DNA of 64,000 nt from JAVXTH01 sp036641395 (lineage in GTDB: Bacteria > Bacillota_I > Bacilli_A > Erysipelotrichales > Erysipelotrichaceae). The position numbers were made by a program, and so were the translations under genes. The notes beneath the pieces are model-generated. The model searched no databases. It saw only the letters and a list, made by a program, of their open reading frames with translations, and was not told the DNA's origin. Positions 33,286 through 41,149 of this stretch are shown here, piece after piece. Where the stretch lies: NCBI GenBank assembly GCA_036641395.1, contig JAVWEY010000002.1:1-64000 (forward strand), written 5' to 3'. How positions within the stretch are numbered: position 1 is the stretch's first letter; each line of letters begins with the position of its first letter.

Positions 33286-35094
33286 ATGAGTAAAATTATT
33301 GGTATCGACTTAGGTACAACAAATTCATGTGTTTCAGTTATGGAAGGGGGAGAATGTAAAGTAATCCCAAATCCAGAAGGAAATCGTACGACACCATCCG
33401 TTGTCGCATTTAAAAATGGTGAAAGAATTGTCGGTGATGCCGCAAAACGTCAAGTAGTAACAAATAAAGAAACAGTAAGTTCAATTAAACGTAAAATGGG
33501 TTCAAATGAAAAATTCACATTAGAAGGTAAAGAATATACACCTCAACAAATTTCCGCAATGATTCTTCAATATTTAAAGAGTTATGCAGAAGATTATTTA
33601 GGTGAAAAAGTAGAAAAAGCGGTTATTACGGTTCCTGCATATTTCAGTGATGCACAACGTCAAGCAACAAAAGATGCTGGTAAAATTGCTGGTTTAGAAG
33701 TAGAACGTATTATCAATGAACCAACGGCTGCCGCACTTGCTTATGGTATTGATAAGACTGAAAAAGAACAAAAAGTTCTTGTATATGATTTAGGTGGAGG
33801 AACATTTGATGTTTCTATCCTAGAACTTGCAGATGGTACATTTGAAGTATTATCTACTGGTGGAGATACTAAACTTGGTGGAGATGATTTCGATAACCTA
33901 ATCGTTGATTGGATGATTGAAACCTTTAAGAAAGATAACGGCGTTGATTTAAGAGCAGATACAATGGCAATGCAACGTTTAAAAGAAGCTGCTGAAAAAG
34001 CTAAGAAAGATTTAAGTGGTGTAATGCAAACACAGATTTCATTACCATTTATCTCAGCTGGAGCAAGTGGACCACTTCACTTTGAAGCTAGTTTAACTCG
34101 TGCTAAATTTGATGAAATGACAAAAGGTTTAGTAGAGCGTACTATTGGACCAGTTCGTCAAGCATTAAAAGATGCTGGTGTTACGAAAAATGATATTCAC
34201 CAAGTATTATTAGTTGGTGGTAGTACTCGTACTCCTGCTGTTCAAGATGCGGTTAAGAATGAATTAGGTAAAGAACCAAATCGTAGTGTTAACCCAGATG
34301 AAGTAGTAGCAATGGGTGCTGCAATTCAAGGTGGCGTTATTTGTGGAGATGTTAAAGACGTATTATTATTAGATGTTACACCATTATCTTTAGGTATTGA
34401 AACAATGGGTGGTGTTATGACGGTATTAATTAATCGTAATACAACAATCCCTACAAGTAAATCACAAGTCTTCTCAACTGCAGCTGATAACCAACCAGCA
34501 GTTGATATTCACGTATTACAGGGTGAACGTCCAATGGCAAACGACAACAAAACGATTGGTAACTTTAAATTAGATGGTATTGCACCAGCACGTCGTGGTA
34601 TTCCTCAAATTGAAGTTAAATTTGATATTGATGTTAATGGTATTGTTCATGTATCTGCGAAAGATAATGGAACAGGTAAAACACAATCAATTACAATTCA
34701 GAATTCTTCAGGATTAAGTGATGATGAAATCGAACGTATGGTTAAAGAAGCTGAAGAACATAAAGCAGAAGATGAAAAACGTAAAGAAGAAGTAGATTTA
34801 CGTAACCGTGCAGAAGCTTTCATTAATCAAATTGATGCTTCAATTGCGGAAGCAGGCGATAAGATCGATGCGAAACAAAAAGAAGAAACAATGAAACTTC
34901 GTGATGAGTTACAAAAATCATTAGATGATAATGATATGGAAACAGTTAAAACTAAGCTTGATGAACTTGAAAAAGCAGCTCAAGCAGCTAGTGAAGCAAT
35001 GTATCAAAACCAAGATCAACAAGGGGCTGGTCCCGATACAAACGCTGCGAAAGATGATAATGTAGTCGATGCAGAGTTTGAAGAAAAGAAATAA
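33286..35094 (+). CDS. dnaK: DnaK (Hsp70) chaperone
   Basis: 602-residue Hsp70 of normal length. ATPase domain: IGIDLGTTNSCVSVMEGG, VYDLGGGTFDVSILE and VGGSTRTPAVQ. Linker DVLLLDVTPLSLGIETMGG and the peptide-binding domain follow. The tail is rich in acidic residues and ends DNVVDAEFEEKK. It is Firmicutes-like, lacking a 24-residue block of Gram-negative homologues as far as visible. The next gene starts inside its 3' end, so translation may be coupled. Confidence 0.99.
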   Translation: MSKIIGIDLGTTNSCVSVMEGGECKVIPNPEGNRTTPSVVAFKNGERIVGDAAKRQVVTNKETVSSIKRKMGSNEKFTLEGKEYTPQQISAMILQYLKSYAEDYLGEKVEKAVITVPAYFSDAQRQATKDAGKIAGLEVERIINEPTAAALAYGIDKTEKEQKVLVYDLGGGTFDVSILELADGTFEVLSTGGDTKLGGDDFDNLIVDWMIETFKKDNGVDLRADTMAMQRLKEAAEKAKKDLSGVMQTQISLPFISAGASGPLHFEASLTRAKFDEMTKGLVERTIGPVRQALKDAGVTKNDIHQVLLVGGSTRTPAVQDAVKNELGKEPNRSVNPDEVVAMGAAIQGGVICGDVKDVLLLDVTPLSLGIETMGGVMTVLINRNTTIPTSKSQVFSTAADNQPAVDIHVLQGERPMANDNKTIGNFKLDGIAPARRGIPQIEVKFDIDVNGIVHVSAKDNGTGKTQSITIQNSSGLSDDEIERMVKEAEEHKAEDEKRKEEVDLRNRAEAFINQIDASIAEAGDKIDAKQKEETMKLRDELQKSLDDNDMETVKTKLDELEKAAQAASEAMYQNQDQQGAGPDTNAAKDDNVVDAEFEEKK

Positions 35095-36328
35095 AAAGAG
35101 TATACAATTCCTAGTGCTTGCGCTAGGTTTTGTGTGTTTCTTTACGACTTTAACTGCCTGTTCCCCCGCTCAGGAAAAAAAGAAAAAACCAACAATAGAT
35201 GTTTCAAAACATTTTTCTGATTATGTAATCGGAGAAAAAGAAGTGAGCATTTTTAAAGTTAAAGATAAGAAACACATTGAAATAGGAAAAGTAATGGCAA
35301 ATAAAGCAATTGCTTTAGCACCAAAGAATCAACAAAAGATGAATCAAAGTTATTTTAAATTAAGAGATTATGATTATTATATCAAGGCAAAAGAAGTAAC
35401 ACCAGATAAGGAACAAGTAAGTGAAAGTATATCGCAAGCTTATCAAGCAATAGCGAAACTTACGATGAAAGCGAATTATCAGATTTTAAATGAAATGAAT
35501 GAACCACTTATAAAGATGAAAGATGCTACTACATTTAATGCCTTTATTGATGAAGAAAGTCGTTATGGAGTTAGTATAAATCAGAAATTATATTATCTAA
35601 ATAAGAGTGATGTGGCTTCCATTGAAACACTCAATCCAAGTGAAGCAATCGCCCAATCTTTACCAGTGTTAATGTATCATGTGTTTTATGATGCTAGTAA
35701 GGGTGAGGTAGGTCCGGATGGAAACTGGGTTGAAGTACAAGCGCTGAGAAGTCATCTTCAATATTTAAAAGATAATGGTTACTACACATTAACTATGAAA
35801 GATGTTGAACGTTACTTAGATAAAAAAGTTACTTTAAAACAAAATGTTGTAAGTATTACAATGGATGATGGAAGTAAAACGGTTTATGATTATGCTTATC
35901 CTTTATTAAAAGAATTTAAAATGAACGCAACGGCATTTTTAATAACAGGCGAGTTTAATGATGTAAAAGATACACATTGGCCAGAAATGGTACAAAATGG
36001 GATTGAAATACAATCACATTCAGAAGGAATGCATGTCGGTGGATGTTCTGGAATGGGACGTGGTGGAAGATTGATGTGCGTTGATACACAAACAGGAATT
36101 GATGATACAAAATTATCCTTTCAAAAAGTAGGGAATGGTTTTGTATATTGCTATCCATATGGGGATGCCAATGATCATGCTGTGGATATCGTAAGACAAG
36201 CCGGAGCTCGACTTGCATTTACAACTCAGTATGGTAAAATAACACCTGGTATGGATAAACTAAGATTACCAAGAGTCCGTATTTTTGGACTAGATGGATT
36301 GGATCGTTTTATCGCAGGAATTAAGTAG
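35069..36328 (+). CDS. Polysaccharide deacetylase lipoprotein
   Basis: 419 residues. A basic N-terminus and hydrophobic segment end in the lipobox LTAC (about residues 28-31), so it is likely anchored outside the membrane. Residues ~40-200 are an unrecognised domain. Residues ~205-419 are a NodB-type deacetylase with LMYHVFYD, SITMDDGSKT (the catalytic and metal Asp pair), SHSEGMH (metal His pair) and YCYPYGDAN. It probably removes acetyl groups from a cell-wall polymer. The start at ATG 35069 overlaps dnaK by 26 bases; no strong RBS is seen, and TTG 35078 is an alternative. Its place between dnaK and dnaJ puts it under heat-shock control. Confidence 0.9.
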   Translation: MQSLKKRNKKSIQFLVLALGFVCFFTTLTACSPAQEKKKKPTIDVSKHFSDYVIGEKEVSIFKVKDKKHIEIGKVMANKAIALAPKNQQKMNQSYFKLRDYDYYIKAKEVTPDKEQVSESISQAYQAIAKLTMKANYQILNEMNEPLIKMKDATTFNAFIDEESRYGVSINQKLYYLNKSDVASIETLNPSEAIAQSLPVLMYHVFYDASKGEVGPDGNWVEVQALRSHLQYLKDNGYYTLTMKDVERYLDKKVTLKQNVVSITMDDGSKTVYDYAYPLLKEFKMNATAFLITGEFNDVKDTHWPEMVQNGIEIQSHSEGMHVGGCSGMGRGGRLMCVDTQTGIDDTKLSFQKVGNGFVYCYPYGDANDHAVDIVRQAGARLAFTTQYGKITPGMDKLRLPRVRIFGLDGLDRFIAGIK

Positions 36329-36342
36329 GAGAGTGGTTGCAT

Positions 36343-37464
36343 ATGAGCAAGAGAGATTATTATGAAGTCCTAGGTATCGCAAAAGGTGCTAGCGACGATG
36401 AAATAAAAAAAGCTTATCGTAAGATGGCGAAAAAGTATCATCCAGATGTCAACAAGGCGGATGATGCGGAAGCTCGTTTTAAAGAAGTAAACGAAGCTTA
36501 TGAAGTTTTATCGGATCCACAAAAGAAAGCAACATATGATCAGTTTGGTCATGCAGGCATGGATGGCGCTAATTTTGGCGGCGGTGCTGGTGGCTTTGGT
36601 GGTGGCGGTTTTGAAGACTTTGGTGATATTTTCTCATCTTTCTTTGGCGGCGGTTTTGGTGGTGGACAACAATCAAGACAACGTCCTAATAATGGACCTC
36701 GTAAAGGTAATGATCGCTTTATGCAAATGCGCATTGATTTTATGGATGCTATTTTTGGTAAAAGTGAAGAAATTAGTGTGGAAGTTGATGAACAATGTAA
36801 TCAATGTATGGGAACTGGTGCTCAAAACAAGAGTGATATTCAGTCTTGTAGCCGTTGTAATGGCACAGGACAGGTTGTAACCCAACAACGTACTCCTTTT
36901 GGCGTATTCCAATCACAAGCAGTATGTCCAGAGTGTGGAGGAACGGGTAAGAAGATTCTTCACAAATGCAGCAAATGTAATGGAAAAGGTTATGAACATA
37001 AACGGGTTAAACTTGAAATTAAAATCCCGGCAGGCATTCAATCCGGCCAACAAGTTCGTGTTAGTAATAAGGGCGAGCGTGGTGTTAATGGTGGAAGTAA
37101 CGGAGATTTATATATCGAAGTATTAGTCAATCGTCATAAGATATTTATTCGCGAAGGAAATGATATCCGTATTACAATTCCTATTTCCGCAATTGATGCG
37201 ACAATTGGAACAAGTGTTGATGTACCAACACCTTATGGAGATGTATCCTTAAGTATTCCTGCTGGAACACAATATGGAACGAAGTTTCGTTTGCGTGGTA
37301 AAGGGGTTAAAACGGCGAAAGGTGCACAAGGAGATCAATTTGTAGAAGTACAAGTTGAAGTCCCTACAAAAATTTCACGTGATGAAAAAGAATTGTATGA
37401 ACAAATTAAAAACAAAGTAGAAAATGAATCACCATTTGATCGTTTTAAAAAAGCATTCAAATAA
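36343..37464 (+). CDS. dnaJ: DnaJ (Hsp40) co-chaperone
   Basis: 373 residues. J domain with KYHPDVNK (HPD), a Gly/Phe-rich region (GGGAGGFGGGGFEDFGDIF), four zinc-binding repeats (CNQCMGTGA, CSRCNGTGQ, CPECGGTGK, CSKCNGKGY) and the C-terminal substrate domains. It delivers substrates to DnaK. The ATG at 36343 follows AGGAGAG; it ends the hrcA operon. Confidence 0.99.
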   Translation: MSKRDYYEVLGIAKGASDDEIKKAYRKMAKKYHPDVNKADDAEARFKEVNEAYEVLSDPQKKATYDQFGHAGMDGANFGGGAGGFGGGGFEDFGDIFSSFFGGGFGGGQQSRQRPNNGPRKGNDRFMQMRIDFMDAIFGKSEEISVEVDEQCNQCMGTGAQNKSDIQSCSRCNGTGQVVTQQRTPFGVFQSQAVCPECGGTGKKILHKCSKCNGKGYEHKRVKLEIKIPAGIQSGQQVRVSNKGERGVNGGSNGDLYIEVLVNRHKIFIREGNDIRITIPISAIDATIGTSVDVPTPYGDVSLSIPAGTQYGTKFRLRGKGVKTAKGAQGDQFVEVQVEVPTKISRDEKELYEQIKNKVENESPFDRFKKAFK

Positions 37465-37466
37465 AT

Positions 37467-37503
37467 AAAGAAGGTATCCCACTAATTAAGGGATACCTTC
37501 TTT
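37467..37503 (+). terminator. Bidirectional terminator
   Basis: AAAGAAGGTATCCC (37467-37480) and GGGATACCTTCTTT (37490-37503) form a perfect 14-bp stem. It serves the dnaJ end and the convergent cca gene, whose stop lies within it. Confidence 0.88.
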
Positions 37504-38831
37504 GCATATTGTAGTAAAACTTGTAAGTTATTATCTAAAACATGGTCATTTACTTTTTCCAATATTTCAACTAACTTATCACCGATTTCTTTATTTCTAT
37601 AACCTAAGGTAATTAAATGATTACCTTTTATCGCTAGTGTTTTTAAAGTAATACAACTTTGATTTAGTTTCATTGTTTGAATCATCGAAAGACAAGCGTG
37701 GATGACTTCAATTTTTCCTTTTACTTTTTCTTTTTTCTTACCAAGATCATCAGCTAATTGAACAAGTAAAATATCGCAAGCTAAGTCATAATCATAGTTA
37801 ATTTTATTCAAGAAACGTTTAACAATTCTTTCATTGTTTTGTAGATAATAATCATGATATTCAATTAACTGCATTACATTGCTTATCGTTTTACGATCAA
37901 AGCATAAACGTTTCATTACAATTTGGGCTTGTTGACAGGAAACATACGCATGTTTTTTATAATGAGCAATTCCATATTCATCAAAACTCTGCGTACTTAG
38001 TTTTCCAATATCATGGAGTAAAATCGCAAGTTTTAGATTAATTGGATAGGTTGAAGCATAATTAAGAGCGACTTGTGTATGCTTGAATAAGTCATATATA
38101 TGCCATGGACTTTGTTGATTAAATTGATCCATTTTTTCTACTTCGGGTAAAATTTTATCTAAAAGATGAACTTCTTGTAGTTTATATAATAAGTCATTGT
38201 TTTCACTTTTTAAACATTTTACTAATTCTTGCATAATCCGCTCATTTGAGATAAAGGATAATAGATGAGCTTGTTTTACGATGGCTTCCTTGGTTTTAGA
38301 TTCAATCGTGAAATTTAATACATGGGAAAAGCGAATTGCTCTCATCATTCTTAAAGCATCTTCATCAAAGCGTTTATTAGGATCGCCTACGCAGCGAACA
38401 ATTCTTTCCTTAATATCAGTTAATCCATTAAAAGGATCAATGATACCTTTAGTAGGGTGATAGGCAATCGCATTGATAGTGAAATCACGCCGTTTTAAAT
38501 CTTCTAATAAAGAAGGCGTAAAAATGACTTGATTGGGAGTACGATGGTTTTGATAGTTTTTATCTTTGCGAAAGGTCGTTATTTCAACGGCTTTATGATC
38601 GACGATTAAAGTTAAAGTACCATGCTTTATACCAGTGGGAATGATTGGATAAACACCATGAAAAACACTCTGCATTTGATCTGGTGTTGCACTTGTGGTT
38701 AAGTCATAATCATTGACACTGAGTTCCATTAATTGATTACGAACACTACCCCCAACCAGATATACTTCATAGTGACATGCTTCTAATGTTTGCATAACTT
38801 TTATAATTGAAGTCGGTATCTTAATTTCCAT
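37482..38831 (-). CDS. cca: CCA tRNA nucleotidyltransferase
   Basis: 449-residue class II CCA-adding enzyme, which builds or repairs the 3' CCA of tRNAs. The head domain shows VYLVGGSVRNQL, NDYDLTTSATPDQ (catalytic Asp pair), RRDFTINAIAYHP and DEDALRMMRAIRF. A C-terminal HD domain is marked by LAILLHDIGKL and YHDYYL, so it may carry phosphatase or phosphodiesterase activity. Start at ATG 38831, with AAAGGAATG upstream. Confidence 0.95.
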   Translation of the reverse strand: MEIKIPTSIIKVMQTLEACHYEVYLVGGSVRNQLMELSVNDYDLTTSATPDQMQSVFHGVYPIIPTGIKHGTLTLIVDHKAVEITTFRKDKNYQNHRTPNQVIFTPSLLEDLKRRDFTINAIAYHPTKGIIDPFNGLTDIKERIVRCVGDPNKRFDEDALRMMRAIRFSHVLNFTIESKTKEAIVKQAHLLSFISNERIMQELVKCLKSENNDLLYKLQEVHLLDKILPEVEKMDQFNQQSPWHIYDLFKHTQVALNYASTYPINLKLAILLHDIGKLSTQSFDEYGIAHYKKHAYVSCQQAQIVMKRLCFDRKTISNVMQLIEYHDYYLQNNERIVKRFLNKINYDYDLACDILLVQLADDLGKKKEKVKGKIEVIHACLSMIQTMKLNQSCITLKTLAIKGNHLITLGYRNKEIGDKLVEILEKVNDHVLDNNLQVLLQYAKKVSLN

Positions 38832-38884
38832 CAAATCATTCCTTTTGTTTTATTATACACATAAATTAGGAACTAATCTACTAT

Positions 38885-39124
38885 CTAAGGTTGGTGGCTT
38901 TCAATAAACCAGCGATTCTTTTCATAAAACAAATTTCTTTCTTTACCTTGAATACGACAACGATAAAGGGTACCACAACCGCCAACTAGCGATGCACAGT
39001 TTCTTACTTCTAATATTTTATCAATAGGAAACTTTACATTATTATCCCAAATAAGAAATAACGGACGAAGTTCACCTTTTGTGCCAATTAAAGCCACAAC
39101 GGGAACATAACGCTTATATAACAT
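38885..39124 (-). CDS. Small protein linked to the Y-family polymerase
   Basis: 79-residue soluble protein, beginning MLYKRYVPVVALIGTKGE and ending in KNRWFIES. It has three Cys, two of them in CASLVGGCGTLYRC-like spacing. Its ATG overlaps the polymerase stop by one base (TAATG), so they are translationally coupled. Firmicutes Y-polymerases (YqjW, UvrX) are often paired with small partner genes (YqzH, YolD), but this sequence is not recognised as one of those. A role in lesion bypass is inferred from position. Confidence 0.72.
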   Translation of the reverse strand: MLYKRYVPVVALIGTKGELRPLFLIWDNNVKFPIDKILEVRNCASLVGGCGTLYRCRIQGKERNLFYEKNRWFIESHQP

Positions 39125-40368
39125 TATAGATAACTAACTGGATGAATGATGTGTTCACCTTTAGGATCAAAATCAGTTAGTTCCTCATCTAATAAAACAA
39201 CACAGCGTTTAATACTATTAAATCCATATTTATTTCTTATTTCATCGATTGTCATATCTATTTTCTTTTCCTCATTTCTTTTAAACTCATCAACAAATAA
39301 ATTCAACTGAGTTACATCACTATCCTTAACTAATTTTGATATGGAAATACCAATACTTCGAAGTGGAATCTTAAAGTCATAATTATTCTTTAGTAGACTC
39401 ATCACAACTTCCATAATTTCTTTGCTGATGTTTGTTGCGACTTCGATTTTTTGTTGACGAGAAATCCATTCAAGATTAGTATTACGTAAACCAATGCTAA
39501 TAACATAACCCTTTAATCCATTATCCCTTAAACGTGAGGCTACACTTTCCGCAAGGACATAGAAGACAATCTGGGCATCCGTAAGATTTTTAATATCTTT
39601 TGGGGTGGTAATGCTATTACCAACGGATTTTACTTCACGCTCAAAACTTGAAAGGGCAACTTCGCTGATATCAAGACCATTCGCAAAATACCATAACATT
39701 TCTCCATTCTTACCTAAAAAAGTTTTTAGATAATCAGGGGATTGATTTGCTAGTTCTCCAATAGTGGTAATACCACGACGTAATAATTTTTCTTTTGTGG
39801 CATGACCTACATAAAACAAATCACCAACGGCAAGTGGCCACACTTTGTCTTTGAAATTAGTTTCACTAATAACGACAAGACCAGAAGGCTTAATCATATC
39901 AGAACCTAATTTCGCAAATATTTTATTATAAGAAACACCAATCGAGACAGTTAATCCTAACTCATCTAAGACACGTTGTTGAATTGTATGCGCAATTACT
40001 TCCGGTTCACCAAATAACGCCTGAGAAGCGCTTATATCAATCCAGGCTTCATCTAAACCAAAACTTTCAACGTAATCACTATAGTCACGATAAATATCTT
40101 TTACTTTTTCAGTATAATACATATAATCATCATAATTAGGTGGAATGACAACTAGATTAGGACATTTTTCATATGCATTTCTTAAAGATTCGCCAGTTTT
40201 AAGATTATATTGTTTTGCCATATCATTTTTAGTAAGAATGATTCCATGACGAGATTCTTCATGACCACCAACTGCCATGGGAACACTTCTTAATTCAGGA
40301 TATTTCATCTCTTCAATTTGGGCATAACAATGATTGATATCACTATGTAAGATTGCCTTATTCCACAT
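39124..40368 (-). CDS. Y-family DNA polymerase, UmuC/DinB-like
   Basis: 414-residue translesion polymerase. The first metal motif is ILHSDINHCYAQIE (canonical DMDCFFASVE, here with Asp kept but His-Cys-Tyr in place of the usual Cys-Phe-Phe). The second is SFGLDEAWIDIS (canonical SIDEAFLD). The palm continues with VSIGVSYNKIFAKLGSDMIKP and helix-hairpin-helix GITTIGELANQ. The C-terminus ends without a clear beta-clamp motif, though VTQLNLFVDE could be one (QLNLF). RBS AAGGAGTG. Divergent from a LexA-like repressor, suggesting damage control. Confidence 0.93.
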   Translation of the reverse strand: MWNKAILHSDINHCYAQIEEMKYPELRSVPMAVGGHEESRHGIILTKNDMAKQYNLKTGESLRNAYEKCPNLVVIPPNYDDYMYYTEKVKDIYRDYSDYVESFGLDEAWIDISASQALFGEPEVIAHTIQQRVLDELGLTVSIGVSYNKIFAKLGSDMIKPSGLVVISETNFKDKVWPLAVGDLFYVGHATKEKLLRRGITTIGELANQSPDYLKTFLGKNGEMLWYFANGLDISEVALSSFEREVKSVGNSITTPKDIKNLTDAQIVFYVLAESVASRLRDNGLKGYVISIGLRNTNLEWISRQQKIEVATNISKEIMEVVMSLLKNNYDFKIPLRSIGISISKLVKDSDVTQLNLFVDEFKRNEEKKIDMTIDEIRNKYGFNSIKRCVVLLDEELTDFDPKGEHIIHPVSYL

Positions 40369-40465
40369 CTATATCACTCCTTGCCTATATTATAATACAA
40401 AAGTTGCATAATATGTAGATAAAACTCAACTAAATTTCGAATATGACAATTATAATGTTAATAAG

Positions 40466-40493
40466 TTGAATTATTTCATATTTTAAGTATAAT
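40466..40493 (+). promoter_or_regulatory. Promoter of the LexA-like repressor
   Basis: TTGAAT (40466-40471), 16-base spacer, TATAAT (40488-40493). On the opposite strand a TATAAT around 40400 could serve the polymerase. The 140-base divergent region holds repeated TTGA/TCAA segments (for example CTCAACT near 40427 and AGTTGAAT near 40464) that could be operator halves, but no clean palindrome was found. Confidence 0.6.
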
Positions 40494-40511
40494 AGGATTA
40501 GAGGTAAAATT

Positions 40512-41108
40512 ATGAAATTAAATGAAATATTACGAGAATTTAAAAGTAAACATAACATCACGAATGATTACATTGCAGCTTATACGGGAGCATCTAAGTC
40601 CTGTGTTTCAAGGTGGATTTCAGGTGAAATAAAATCAGTAAAGGGAGAAAAGGCTAAAAAACTATCTAATTTATTAGGTTTTGATATTGAAACTTATTTA
40701 AAAGGAGCTATTATTAATTTCAAGAAACCTATTTTAGGTGAAGTAAAAGCCGGTTACGATTATTTTGCCCAAGAAAATTATTTAGGTTATGAAGAAGTAA
40801 CTGAATATGAAAGTCGTAAAGGTGACTATTTTCTTAAAGTAGTGGGAACATCGATGGAGGGTGCCAAGATTCATGATGGTGATCTTGTTTATGTAGAAGC
40901 ATGTAAGGATGTAGTAAGTGGTAGTATTGCCGTTGTTTTAATTGATAATAGTGAAGTAACGATTAAAAAGATAATTAAAGCACCTAATACAATTATTTTA
41001 GAAGCTGCAAATCCTAATGTAGAAACCCGTTATTTTAATGAAGAAGATTTGAAACAAAATCGAATTGAAATCATCGGAAAGGTATTATATAGTAAAACCC
41101 TATTTTAA
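40512..41108 (+). CDS. LexA-like repressor (HTH plus S24 peptidase)
   Basis: 198-residue repressor: N-terminal XRE-type helix-turn-helix (residues ~14-45, ITNDYIAAYTGASKSCVSRW) and C-terminal S24 self-cleaving domain. The cleavage site may be Ala-Gly in GEVKAGYDYF. Catalytic Ser is in VVGTSMEGAKIHDGD and catalytic Lys in NSEVTIKKI. DNA damage would trigger RecA-assisted self-cleavage. It is divergent from the Y-family polymerase, its likely target. No lexA of standard type appears in the window. Confidence 0.92.
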   Translation: MKLNEILREFKSKHNITNDYIAAYTGASKSCVSRWISGEIKSVKGEKAKKLSNLLGFDIETYLKGAIINFKKPILGEVKAGYDYFAQENYLGYEEVTEYESRKGDYFLKVVGTSMEGAKIHDGDLVYVEACKDVVSGSIAVVLIDNSEVTIKKIIKAPNTIILEAANPNVETRYFNEEDLKQNRIEIIGKVLYSKTLF

Positions 41109-41112
41109 TAGA

Positions 41113-41138
41113 AAAGTCCTCATTGAATTGAGGACTTT
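41113..41138 (+). terminator. Bidirectional terminator
   Basis: AAAGTCCTCA-N6-TGAGGACTTT, a perfect 10-bp stem between the LexA-like gene and the convergent binding-protein gene. The T tract after it is short. Confidence 0.75.
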
Positions 41139-41149
41139 CTGTTTAAAAT

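Noticed and set aside
36549..36734. Proline-rich minus-strand ORF inside dnaJ
   Set aside because: It is the complement of the Gly-rich linker of DnaJ.
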